From assembly GCA_025738555.1 (NCBI GenBank), contig JAOVFP010000018.1, forward strand, positions 1,860,001 to 1,924,000: a DNA stretch of 64,000 nt, read 5' to 3'. This stretch comes from Cyathus striatus. Its lineage: Eukaryota > Basidiomycota > Agaricomycetes > Agaricales > Nidulariaceae. The notes below the pieces were generated by a model. That model had not been told where the DNA came from. It did no database searches and saw nothing but the letters and a program-made list of their open reading frames with translations. The position numbers were made by a program, and so were the translations under genes. Positions 45,134 through 57,303 of the stretch are shown here, one piece after another (position 1 is the stretch's first letter; the number at the start of each line of letters is the position of its first letter).

Positions 45134-47961
45134 GGATCGTTTACGACTGACCCACCGATGCAGGAGGATACGGGACCCTCGTACACGGATTGCGCTCACG
45201 TTACTCGTATCTGTGCATGCAAAATATCTAATAATGTGGGGCAGAAGGAATCAGTTCTCATTGGGTGTTTGAAGTTGAAGCCCAATGTATTGGACTCTAC
45301 TTCCATTTGGTTTCTAGCGCTAGTCATTGCACACCAGCTTTAAGGACTCTTAAGATACTAAACATGACTACACTCGGACTTTTGTTTCACGTACTAGTAG
45401 CTCACGAGCTGTACCCGCATAACTGACCGAATACAGTCTTCTCGAAAGTCCAGCACTTACAAGGTTTTTCTTTTCAATCATTCTGTACATTAAAGAGTAT
45501 GTACTATGACAACGAATGTTACTTCAATCTGTAGTTGTATTAATCCCAGAAGTCATTATTAAATCCTCACAACCTAGTTTCCCCTAATCGTCCTAAAGAG
45601 ACACCGTGTACAGTGAATGGGACATTGGGATAGTCAACTACCATCGAATCTCCGGCCCCTTTCCATGACCCAGTAAGTTTTTGAGAAACACCATGATGAC
45701 TGTTGTCGTTGGCGTGATGTCCATGACAGTAAGTAGCGCATTTAGAGTTTCCTTGTTGGAGGAGAGCGAAGCCCCTACTAGTAGTCAAGTTGATGGTCGT
45801 TATCTTTATACTTCGCACCACGCACCGCTATTGTCCTTAACCTCATCCTGACACCCTACTCGTACCCTGCATCGCGTCATCCCTGCGCGTCGTTCATTAC
45901 CCCGGGGTTGGTTCGGTCAAACAAGTGATGTAGATCGACTTAAGTGCTGCAGGTCAGGTCGCCTATTTAGTGACTCCGACAGGCCGCAATGACTCATACG
46001 AGGGTAATACGGTGATGTCGTATACTTACGTGTACAAAGAGAGTCGTGCAATGTCTGGGTGGGCGATTCGGCCGGCGCACATAGAGTAGGGACTAGCAGG
46101 GAGGTATAATGTGTGACAGGACTGTTCTTCATGTTCCGATGTAGGCAATGATGTAGGAAACATAGCGAACAATACATGTCGACTGTGTTTCCCCGTCACT
46201 ACATCGTTCATTATCTGGTACGCTGCCCCTGCTGTTTCCTCTCACCCCCTGAGCAGCACGACAACATGTCGAGTAAGTGTCCCAGATCGAAGGAAGTAGG
46301 TCAGGTCCTCGATTTGGGGGTTCTAATGAGCGTGACGTGGTGATGTTGTAGGTTTGCGTGCGCTGCTTCGTGGGGTGCCTAAGTGAGGGAAGCGGCGAGC
46401 GTCCAAAAAGTAGGAACTAGCAGAGAACGAGGGTGTGTGCGCATGAAGGTGACGCGTCCATTCCTCATGTTCCGTGTGGTAAGAAGGACGAAAAGGGAGT
46501 GTGTGGTGGCAGAGGAGCTGCCCAGACCTGGTATTCAGCTGCCCGTGCGTTACATGGAGCCAAAGGGATGGTACAGTGGCAGATGGTCGATGATTGATGA
46601 GATATCTAGCTTCGCAGCCATCGTATGCTAATGAACGAACGTAAACTATCCGTAAGGTTAGAACTTCCAACATTGTCACGCATGTATAACAAGGAAAACA
46701 CACCTCAAGAACAACCCATCCCTATTCATATCCACTAGTGATCTGTCGACGTTAAAGGGTGGAGATAGTGAACTTCATCTCCCCTCGTGAATCTCGATAT
46801 GATCCACGGGCCATGACGTTGTGTTGAAGGAGTCCAGTCGTACATATAACCGTGGATGGCTAGCTTACTATAATACGTCGATACTACCACGGTTGACCTA
46901 TTCCTATGATCAGTTCACGGCATCATGAACAAGAAACGGAACGGTACGTACAGAGTCAGTCCCTCAACGACTTCACCCTCCCATTGCACACTCCGAAACG
47001 CCCGTGGATTCAGATGCCATGTACTAGTACGAAGCATATTGCTCATTTTGGGTGTAAAAAGTGCCCTATTCCATTGGAACAAACAGGTGGAAGGTATGCT
47101 TTGAAGAATGAAGTGTTGGAGTGAAGGGGATGATTATGAGCTTGACGGGGAGGGTCGTCGAGTCGTCGTCATGAAGCTGGAGCGGGTTGGCTGCGCTGGT
47201 TCGGATTTCGTTTCAAGCTGGGTCCAGAAACCAAGACATATTGATGCCAAGGTGTAGCTAATAAGTAAACCATAGTGGTTGGATTCGATGATTCTGTGCG
47301 CAGATCGATGAAGAGAGGCGAGTCACTCATCGACAACGTTGATACAAAATTCACATGGCGAAGGCGATAAGCGGCGATTACACTGTCCCAGGCGATCCGG
47401 ACTCCATACCCTCTGCGTCGACCAGACACATCAACCAACCACATCGACAACACGTTGCTATTTCTCCACCTCTTCTTGCACCGCAATTAGAACATAAACA
47501 CTGCAGGCATTCCAAATTCGCATATCCTAATCACGAGTACGCAGGGATAGCGAGCGATTAGTGCCTAAATTAGTCCAACTTTACTGTTATCATTCGATTT
47601 ACTTTAATTGTCCGCAGCATTTTTCCTTGTAGGTCCAAGTGTCATGAGTTTCATTTGCGTTATCTGATACAGGATGCTGTCCTAAAAATACCTTTTCGTC
47701 AACTTCTGAGCTCTCGATTTAGATCACGCGCTGATACAGTGGCATTTTAACGCACGAGTGGGAAGTAACAATAACAGGCAAGCCCGTACCTGCCAAGTGA
47801 TGGTTATGAATGAGAAATCCAGTGTTGATTGACAGACATACAGATGTCGCATATTGAACAATATAAGACCTGCCCATTTGACCTTATAGTGATCTTTCGC
47901 CCATCAACTCGAACCGGCACCCCGCCAATAGCAAGATATATTAGTCCAAACACCTCACAAT
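45134..47961. other. gene-poor stretch of balanced composition
   Basis: CpG is not depleted here, unlike the flanking repeats. Several frames of 60-126 codons occur on both strands, none with convincing protein character. An imperfect internal duplication is visible: 45,938-46,150 and 46,296-46,475 share GTAGGGACTAGCAG/GTAGGAACTAGCAG and CTTCATGTTCCG/CTCATGTTCCG in the same order. Possibly decayed genes. Confidence 0.3.
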
Positions 47962-50900
47962 ATGTCATTCGCAAATGCTCACAACTTTACTATGAACAAT
48001 CCACAAATGATTGAAACACAGGTATGTAGAGTAGTTCATTAAAACAAATGTGAACTCTCTTATCAATACAACATCGTTACAGATTATATACTCTCAGCCA
48101 AAGGATGAGCCCCTTTCTCCGCTTCGAACCAGTGCTCCTTGTACCTCTCAGAACTTTATCGGCCAAGAAATGTACCTTCAGAGACTTCATGAGCATTTTT
48201 CACAAGCAAATACCACTGAGAGAAAGATGTTCCTTTTATATGGAATGGGTGGCATTGGAAAGACTCAGATCTGTTTGAAATTTAATGATGAGAAAGCTGG
48301 CCAGTGAGTATCCCCATTAGTATCTTATTGCTCATTTATGTGATCAATAATATACAATAGATATGCCTACACATTCTGGATTGATGCAACTTCTGAGGAT
48401 ACAATTATTCAAAGTCTCAAAGATATATACAAGAAGATCTCTGCTCTTGGAGTCTATGCATCTTCTTTCTCTGCCCCTGAAGTGCTTAATTGGATTTCTA
48501 ACCTTGAAGCCGAATGGCTTATCATCTTTGACAATGCTGATGGTAGTCCTGAACTTGTGGAAAAGTTTCTCCCCCCTGGTAATAAAGGGAATATTTTGAT
48601 TACAAGCAGAAATCCGGCTCTAACCAGAATTACAACACATAAGAACTCAATGGAGGTATCTGAAATGAGTAAAGAAACTGCAGTTGATCTGCTTTTTAAT
48701 ACATGTGGAATTGATAACAATTCTGATGACAACTTGGAGGAAGCAAAAACTATAGTTCAAAAATTGCATTATTTACCATTAGCCATTGATATGGCTGGAG
48801 CATATATCAGTCAAATTCACTATGAATTTGGTGAATTTATAAATATATATGACAAATACAGACCCAAGATCTTGAATCATGAAAAATTTAAGGGTGTATC
48901 AGGATACAATAGAACAGTCTATCAAACCTGGGAAATATCATTTAAAAAGATAATGGAAATGTCAAATAGCAAGAATAACAATAGTAAGGCTGCAGCAAAA
49001 TATGCTATAATCCTCATAAACATCTGTGCATTTTTTCATTATGAAAAGATATCTAAATTGATATTTGAGAGAGCAGCAAAGTACTTTCCAGAAAATAAGG
49101 AGCTTTACAACTATGAAGGAATACCATCATATCTTCCCTCAATGGATGTTTCAATTCTTAATATAGATGAATTGGGAAACTGGAATGAATGGATCTTTAC
49201 AGAAAGCATTGAATTGCTTATATCATTCTCATTAATAAAAAAAACCACAACAAAATCATTATATAACTTACACCCACTAATACAAACATATTGTCAAGAT
49301 CGATTATCAGTGAATGAAAGGCAACTATGGATTCTAAATGCTAGAGCAATAATAGTAAGCTCTGTGTCAAGTAAAAATACAACAGTGAATAATATATATG
49401 AAAACAATATCCTGTCACACACTATGCAAAATATGCTTCATGATGATGAAATAATTAAATCAATGTACTACAATGATATTTTCAACATTCTAGCAGATAT
49501 ATTAGAGAAGAATTATAAATACAAGATGGAAGAGGAGTACAGATTAAAAATTAGTCAGAAGTATATGGAGAAACATGTGGGGTTGCAACCAACCTTCAAT
49601 GACAGTTTACATTCCATGGAAAATAAGTACTTGAGTACAAAAAAACAAGTCTGTGAGATTATTCTTTCCAATACACTCAGGAGCATGAACAATCTTGCAA
49701 GTTCATATGTAAATCTTGGTAAACATAGAGATGCAGAACAGCTGAGAATTGAAGTTTTGGATTTGCAAAAGAGAATCCTTGGAGATGAGCATCCTCATAC
49801 ACTCCAGAGCATGAGAGATCTTGCAAATTCATATGAGAGCCTTGGTAAATATAGAGATGCAGAACAGCTGAGAATTGAAGTTTTAGATTTGCAAAAGAGA
49901 ATTCTTGGAAATGAGCATCCTCATACACTCTGGAGCATGAGAAATCTTGCAAATTCATATGAGAGCCTTGGTAAACATAGAGATGCAGAACAGTTGAGAA
50001 TTGAAGTTTTGGACTTGCAAAAGAGAGTTCTTGGAGATGAGCATCCTCATACACTCCAGAGCATGAGAAATCTTGCAAATTCATATGCAAGCCTTGGTAA
50101 ACATAGAGATGCAGAACAGCTGAGAATTGAAGTTTTGGATTTGCAAAAGAGAATTCTTGGAGATGAGCATCCTGATACACTCCTAAGCATGAACAATCTT
50201 TCAAATTCATATGCAAATATTGGTAAACATAGAGATGCAGAACAGCTGAGAATTGAAGTTTTAGATTTGCGAAAGAAAATTCTTGGAGATGAGCATCCTT
50301 ATACACTCCGGAGCATGGGTGATCTTGCAAATTCATATGAAAATCTTGGTAAATATAAGAATGCAGAACAGCTTAGAATTGAAGTTTTGGATCTGCAAAA
50401 GAGAATTCTTGGAAATGATCATCCTGATACACTCCTGAGTATGGGAAATCTTGCAATTTCATATGCAAATCTTAGTAAACATAAGGATGCAGAACAGCTT
50501 AGAATTGAAGTTTTGGATTTGCAAAAGAGAATTCTTGGAAATGAGCATCCTGATACATTCAGGAGCATGAACAATCTTGCAAATTCATATGATAATATTG
50601 GTAAACATAGAGATGCAGAACAGCTGAGAATTGAAGTATTGGATCTGCGAAAGAGAATTCTTGGAAATGAGCATCCTGATACACTCCGGAGCATGGCTGA
50701 TCTTGCAAATTCATATGATAATCTTGGTAAACATAAGGATGCAGAACAGCTTAGAATTGAAGGTTTGGATTTGCAAAAGAGAATTCTTGGAAATGATCAT
50801 CCTGATACACTCCTGAGTATGGGAAATCTTGCACTTTCATATGCAAATCTTCATAAACATAAGGATGCAGAACAGCTTAGAATTGAAGTATTGGATCTGC

Positions 50901-51791
50901 GAAAGAGAATTCTTGGAAATAAGCATCCTTATACACTCCGGAGCATGGCTGATCTTTCAAATTCATATGATAATCTTGGTAAACATAAGGATGCAGTACA
51001 GCTGAGAATTGAAGTTTTAGATCTGCAAAAGAGAATTCTTGGAAATGATCATTCTGATACACTCCTGAGTATGAGAAATCTTGCAATTTCATATGCAAAT
51101 CTTGGTAAATATAAGAATGCAGAACAGCTTAGAATTGAAGTTTTGAATTTGCAAAAGAGAATTCTTGGAAATGAGCATCCTGATACACTCAGAAGCATGA
51201 ACAATCTTGCCAATTCATATGAAAATCTTGGTAAATATAGAGAAGCACAACAACTGAGAGTTGAAGTTTTGGATATGCAAAAGAGAATTCTTGGAAATGA
51301 GCATCCTGATACATTCAGGAGCATGAATGATCTTGCAAATTCATACAGAACTAGTGATATACATGGTACTGAAGATATAGCAAATAGAAATATGGTGGGG
51401 CACAAAGAATTCATACCATTTGTAACAAAAGTAGCTATGGCAGTTACTGAATCATTAATACCATGGAAGCACACTAACAATATCAGTGACTCCAATGATT
51501 GCAAGTTTGTCAATGAGGTAATACCTTCATTCCATTATATGTATGTGATGGATGTAACTAATGAATAATGATTGTAATTAGGAAAAGCCACAGAAAATGA
51601 AGTTGAAAGACATGGAGACATTCTTCAGGTCCAAATTCAAAGGCAAAGTAATGTCTATAGGGACAATATCCAACAATAAGGTACCAAGTATTCTCACTTA
51701 TTTATGCAATGTACATTATTCATCTATCATTCAGATAACAGATAGTGGGCTAGCTATTTCAAATATTGGGGCCTCATATCAAACATCCTAA
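47962..51791 (+). CDS. NB-ARC/TPR NLR-like protein, five exons, about 1,197 aa
   Basis: Exons 47,962-48,021, 48,083-48,303, 48,361-51,517, 51,582-51,680 and 51,735-51,791; introns of 61, 57, 64 and 54 bp, all GT..AG. The start gives MSFANAHNFTMNNPQMIETQ, the type of short N-terminus common in basidiomycete NLR-like proteins. NB-ARC: Walker A GMGGIGKT (about residues 74-81), Walker B LIIFDN (about 147-152), sensor GNILITSR (about 170-177), GLPL-like YLPLAID (about 231-237). From about residue 532 to 1,090 there are 13 full 42-residue TPRs and a partial 14th, with consensus GNEHPDTLxSMxNLANSYxNLGKH. A tail of about 105 residues follows. Proteins of this layout are STAND ATPases thought to act in non-self recognition or programmed cell death, cytosolic. 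No separate N-terminal effector domain is present. No stop or frameshift seen, although it sits among transposons. Confidence 0.88.
49673..51355 (+). repeat. 126-bp coding tandem repeat (TPR exon)
   Basis: ACACTC or ACATTC recurs at exactly 126-bp steps from 49,673 to 51,311 with no indel over 13 intervals. Units 9-10 and 11-12 (starting 50,681 and 50,933) are more alike as pairs than as neighbours, a 252-bp higher-order repeat. Confidence 0.9.
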
Positions 51792-52757
51792 GTGCACTCT
51801 GAAAACTGCCACCCAAGCCAGCAATCACATAATACTGAAGTATAACTGAACATAATGGATTATAGAGTACTGGGATTGAATACAGAAGGAGGGTTATATA
51901 GGAAATGGAGTAAGTTTATTTATAGTGTGCTAATATAGGATGAGAGAGAAGGTAGATTAATGTAGAAGAACAAGGGTAAAGATAAACATAGAACACACAT
52001 CATACATCCTGTTGCTGTACCAAGGCTGCACCTCTCTACCTGTAGTGTAGCATTGACAATGTAATACACCACAGTTGTGTGATATCAATGGAGAGGACAT
52101 CAAGATGCAGGGAGTTGAAAAATGAGATAATAAGAAGGAAAATACAATAGATATACACAAGTACACAAGGAAAAGAGAAATAAACAACACATACATCAAC
52201 TTCCTCTACAGCTCTTTGAACAACTAACACTAGCCTTATGGATGAAGCCAGCCTAGGTATATGCACAAGGTCAGGATAGGGAAGAAAAACAATTGGGGGT
52301 GAGATTAGAAGTGGAAAGACTGTATAATGTGTAAGTGAAAAAGGAAGATGAAGGGGTAGTTTAACTCAAATATGTAAGAGATGAGAAGGTGTAAGGGGAA
52401 GAATACACAAAGGTGAAGGAGGAGGCCAGCAAGGAGAGGTGCTGGTGCAGAGGGAAATGGAAGGGACAGAGATGTGAGGAATATGAACCTTTCAAATGGC
52501 AGCCCAACCATACACAACTTGTGACTGTTTATACCCCCCTCCCTTGCAGATGCAGACCTACCTGTGCTAATATATCCCATCAAAATAGCAGTGCTACTGC
52601 ATAAGTGTCAGCCAAAATTATCATAAAAATGTAGTCTTTTATGATTGCTACAATCATTTCTCATGATCAAGGTGATCATTAGGTGTTTTAAGGGCTTATT
52701 CACCCATTCATACTAGATCTAATGGCGATCATAAGTAATCAATGAATGTTTCAATGG
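51792..52757. other. intergenic, purine-rich
   Basis: A/G-rich on the + strand, with C/T-rich open frames on the minus strand that look compositional. No supported gene. Confidence 0.3.
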
Positions 52758-52763
52758 GGTATT

Positions 52764-54215
52764 TATGGAAAGTCTAATGACCATGTTCAAACACATCAAT
52801 TTTAATTGAGCTCCAGTGTCCAGCACCACGGCTTCTCAGTTAGATATTATAATCTTGGTTTCAGAATTTCACTTAAGCAAGACTGAGTGCTTACTAACTG
52901 AAGCATGGTCGTCTGGTAACTATGTATTCTTAAGTAATTATTTAATTCCTTACAGTGAAATAGAATAGTATATTTATTTATATGAGCTCAGATGCAAGTA
53001 TTTGTGTACTAGATGAACTGATGGTGTAAGCGATACTATGCAGCGTTCATATTAAGTAAACCGAATGTCAGCCATTTTGCCATTAAATCCAATTTCATTC
53101 AAGTGTAACATTAACCATTACTGAACTTTTGTTAAGCTCTTCTTTTATTGTTCTATGCTACTGTTATATATTTTGCACTGAATAAGAATTATGAAAGGGT
53201 TGTTGAGATGTTTTGGAGATGCTATCTCTTGGTTATCTCCAGTATAAAATACACTTATCCAAGTTGAAAGAAGATTATTAGAGTGACAGAGCATAAATCA
53301 CAGTAGGGAAAAGTGTTTTAATGGCAAAAGGAATGAAGGCATGCCATGCGCAATGCTTAGAAAAGCGTGGGAATTATAATGGGATATTTCCGAAGCCTCA
53401 TAAAGTCGTTGAAACAGTCATTATAAAAGAGATATCTGTGGTGGTCAGATATATTGATGCATAAAATATAGTGGCATATCCATTTGTAGACCGGACACAT
53501 TTTTATAGGGAGTTTCAATCACTCAAGACTGACAAGATATTGTTGAAGTTATCCAGTACTACTGTGAAGAACCCGTAGAGTATGTAATAAAAGTACAGGG
53601 TGCATAAGTATACTTACTTACAAAAGTCACTTTTATTGTTGATTACAACACCTGAGGTGTACACACTATGGTATGACTATTTTATAAGTAATGTACATCA
53701 TGAGTTCAAGAATCCGCTTCTTCTAGAGTCAGAGTGGAGTAAGCAAATGATAAGTAGTAGGTGGTGAAGCATAGCACTGTTGTACATGTCAGGATTATGG
53801 AGTAAGAAAGCAAGATAGACATAGTATATATGAAATAATTACCTGGTTGTCAATCATGTATTTATGTCAAAGGTGGCTTGCTGAAGTGGATTTGTAGTCA
53901 GATCAGGTGCATGGGTTTACTTAATGAGCGCATAGTATCACTTATATTGTCTGCCGATGGCTCATCTAGTCCACATTGCACAAATACTTATTTTGGAGCT
54001 GATAGATGTATATTACCCTATCTTAATGAACTAAATAATTACTTGAGCACACATTGTAGTTACCAGATGACCATGCTTCAGTAAGTAAGCACTCAGTCTT
54101 GCTTAAGTGAAATTCTGAAACTGAGATTATAATATCTAACCGAGAGGCCATGATGCTGAACACTGGAGTTCAATTATATTTGATGTGTTTGAGTGTGGTT
54201 GTTAGACTTTCCATA
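52764..54215. mobile_element. fold-back element C, 1,452 bp
   Basis: The left end TATGGAAAGTCTAATGACC is matched inverted by GTTAGACTTTCCATA ending at 54,215. GGTATT flanks both sides (52,758-52,763 and 54,216-54,221), a 6-bp duplication. Pairing continues inward with mismatches: CTCAGTTAGATATTATAATC against GATTATAATATCTAACCGAG, and GCAAGACTGAGTGCTTAC against its inverse near 54,085; arms are about 310-350 bp. The centre has no recognisable gene. Length, duplication size and TATG ends match fold-back element A, but the arm sequence is different. Confidence 0.8.
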
Positions 54216-54221
54216 GGTATT

Positions 54222-55969
54222 AGCTTATTATTGATAAGACTAACTTTTAGATTATGTTTATTTACATAGTTTTAACACTACCAACAAGGAACATAAAGTT
54301 CTAGTTAGATTATATTTAATTCAAGGGCATAAGAGTTTCAAGTAGTAGTAAAATGAACAAGGTATTTTAATAGTAGTTAAATGTGATTGCTTTCAGGTAC
54401 TCTTGGATTCAGATTTCAGACTTCAGAATTGTACTTGGAATGCCAATATCAGATTCAGAACATACTCTACTGCAAGAACAGAAGTACAGCCAGTGTGGTG
54501 CTTAAGGTATTCTAAGGTATGTCTAAACTACTTATATACTTAATTACATGGCAGCAGTCTCATGTGCAATGGGATAGGTAAGGTAAATGGTATGTCATAA
54601 TGTTCCAGTGTAATCCTAATGGTCAAAGAGGTATGGTTGACCCTCCATACGAGAATCCATGAGGGCGCGCTTTGTTTCAGAGACACATCAAATGCCCCAC
54701 TGTGCTATTAATAGGCATGCATCAAGACATGCACTAATACATGTGCTAATTCTGGCCAAGTACTCAGATATAACAGATACTGGTGTTTCTAGTACTGGTG
54801 TGTCTGATGGCACTACCCAATGTGCCATGGGTAGTGTTCAGCGCACGTTTCAAAGTCCTGGGGGCATGTGGTTTCCCACATGGTGGCCATATTACACAGA
54901 AGAGGCATATGGATGTTCTGAGTTATTCGAGAGATGGTATGATAGCTATGCATTGCAGTATCTGGCAGGACCAGTGGTATGAAGAACCCTCTAGTCCGAA
55001 GTATTTCCCTGATATTATGTGATTGTCTAGCATGGTACTGGGAGCATTGTTCTGGGTAGGGAGAAGTACTAATACATTCCATAGTAGTATCTTTGGGGCT
55101 TTTTCCTTATGGTATGACTATCTAGTACTTTGTAATTTATGTAGGAATCATCAAGCTGCCTGAATATATTGTCATCATGTCAAATCCCTTAATTCGTATC
55201 AGAGGTGATACTTTGACTGGCAGTGCAGGACTCAACCCCAGCCCTTGGACTCCTCCCTTGATAGTGTATTCAGAATAGAACACTTTAGCTGGCAGCTCGG
55301 GACTTGCCCCAACTCTTGGACTCTTGGGCTTGATTCACTATATTACTGATACTAGATGGCTATTGTATTTCGAAAAATAACCTTATTATTTTACTAGGCA
55401 TATCATTATTAATGCTGATAATGTTACATACTGATTACTTCCGAGGGAACAAATGCAAAGATGCCCAGAAGGTGCTAGAGAACTGTAACAAAATCCTGGA
55501 GTGAGTATGGGTGTGGAAATGTAGAATGAGAGTGTGGGAATGAACCATAGCTTCAGTGTATGTGCTGTGCCACCTGGGTACTTTCCAGGTTGGTTTGTAT
55601 TTCACAATGAAGAGTATCCCAATAGGAGAGGAGCATTCAAGAGCACAAGGGAGAGGCTTCACTGCTACACTAGGCCATGGGAGAGAAACCCAAAGTAAAC
55701 CTGGAGCAGGTTTCAGATTTGGGAATGGGAAGTAATGGGACACGTTTGATATGAATACTGAAGACCATTACTACATGTAGGAGACTATATATATGAAATA
55801 GAATCCTGTAAGTACATAAGTGGAAGCAGGAGGGCAAGTACAAGTTGAAAGGATAGGTAAAAGAATAAGGCAGGGAAAAGCAGAGTAGGAGCACAAATGA
55901 TGAGTTGAGAATGGAGAGAAAAGATGGTGGCATAAACTAAACTACATTGACCATGCAGGAAATGTAATA
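54222..55969. other. anonymous AT-rich stretch
   Basis: Includes the dispersed repeat at 55,216 and a frame of 107 codons at 54,659-54,982 without recognisable domains. I see nothing I would call a gene. Confidence 0.3.
55216..55360 (+). repeat. dispersed repeat CTGGCAGTGCAGGACTCAAC, copy 2
   Basis: Same two-half layout as 37,836-37,985 (GCAGTGCAGGACTCAACCCC, then CTCGGGACTTGCCCCAACTC, then TATTACTGATACTA). Confidence 0.6.
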
Positions 55970-56960
55970 TATGTGTAGTGTGGGAAATATTTAAAGCGTG
56001 GGAAATATGCGATATGCCAGATGTGCCAGAAATGTGTGACAAATGTAATGCACAGGAAATATATGAAGTGTGGGAATTATGTATTACAGTTCAAGATGAA
56101 GGCTTGCACTGAGCCAATTGTACAGGAGCATGTTCAATACATGAAGTCACACTGACTTCATGAGCACCCATTAAAGCCAGGGCCCAGACTGGGTGAGTCA
56201 GTAGCACTCTACCTCAAACTCATGAGGTAGTGCTGACTTAACCTTGACATCACTTCATTCAGTCAGTGTGGATCTAGCTTGACTTATCAGTTCTAGACTC
56301 CACTTCTTTGGTACAAAGAGGACTGCAGGGATTGATTATTCCATATCTCTCGTCCTCCTGCACCAGGTCTGTTTTTACTTTTATTTGTCTATTATTCAAA
56401 TTTTATAACATCCTTCATCCTCCTGCACCAGACAGGTATTCTTGACATTGCTTCTCTGCTTCTCTTACACACTGCACCCACCCACCCACAAACATCACAT
56501 AACCTTTACTTTTCATTTTTAGTATTTTACTTATCATCCTATACAATACTCTTTCACTGTGCTGATACTCCCTCTCATTTTTTTGTATTTTTTCTTCTAT
56601 TTTCTTTATTATTGTGCTACTTGTGCAGCATCAATGTTCAACAGCAATAGATGGGTTTCCTTTTCAAGGTGGTGTCGTCATTCTCACTTTCACAGGAGAA
56701 CTCACACACTGCTGCTCCTACTCTTTTTGGTACAAATGAGAACAATTGGACAAATGTGATGCACAGGAATAATGTGACAATTGTGATGTGTGTGACAGAG
56801 TGACAAATGTAATGCGTGGGAAATATGTGATGCGTGAGAATGATGTGATATTTGTGACATGTGTGTGATTAATGGGAAATATGTGAAGCATGTGACAGAG
56901 TGACAAATATAATGCATGGGAGATATGTGAAGTGCAAGAATGACATGACAATATCCATAA
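55970..56960 (+). repeat. GTGGGAAATATGTGA minisatellite, two blocks
   Basis: Irregular repeats of TGTGACAAATGTAATGC followed by GTGGGAAATATGTGAAG in 55,970-56,095 and 56,745-56,960. Between them is anonymous sequence with C/T-rich stretches. Confidence 0.55.
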
Positions 56961-57268
56961 TGAGTGACATACTGGCTTACCAGGTCCAAGTTCATGAGGT
57001 CATTGTTGCTGGACATGGGTACCCTCACTCCCTCAGATGTATTACAGGTATTCCCTCATAGAGACATAGTTGGTTGTTCAATTATGGGGAATCCCAGTGA
57101 GTGCACCATGTTAAGGATAGGAATACTATTGACAAATGACTGAGACAATAATAGGTGCTGCATTGTGCAGTCTCTATCCTTAGGCTGAGTGTTTTCTGCC
57201 ACCAGTCTTATAGCTGAGACAATACCTGGACTCTACCTGGACTCTACCTGTACATGTGATACTGTGTG

Positions 57269-57303
57269 AGTGTGACACTATGTGGGACACATAGTGTCAC
57301 ACT
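57269..57303. repeat. perfect 16-bp hairpin with 3-nt loop
   Basis: AGTGTGACACTATGTG, GGA, then the exact inverse. The core CACTATGTGGGACACATAGTG resembles CACTATGGGACATAAGTG, found twice in the palindrome at 39.97-40.05 kb. Confidence 0.8.

Noticed and set aside
46323..46703. 126-codon minus-strand frame
   Set aside because: Composition-driven, no domain, no splice support, and it covers part of an internal duplication.
49677..50336. 219-codon open frame on the minus strand
   Set aside because: Shadow of the TPR exon: its repeats have the same 126-bp period as the NLR coding strand.
52305..52583. Minus-strand Leu/Phe-rich frame resembling a membrane protein
   Set aside because: Arises from purine-rich DNA read on the opposite strand; no start context or conservation.
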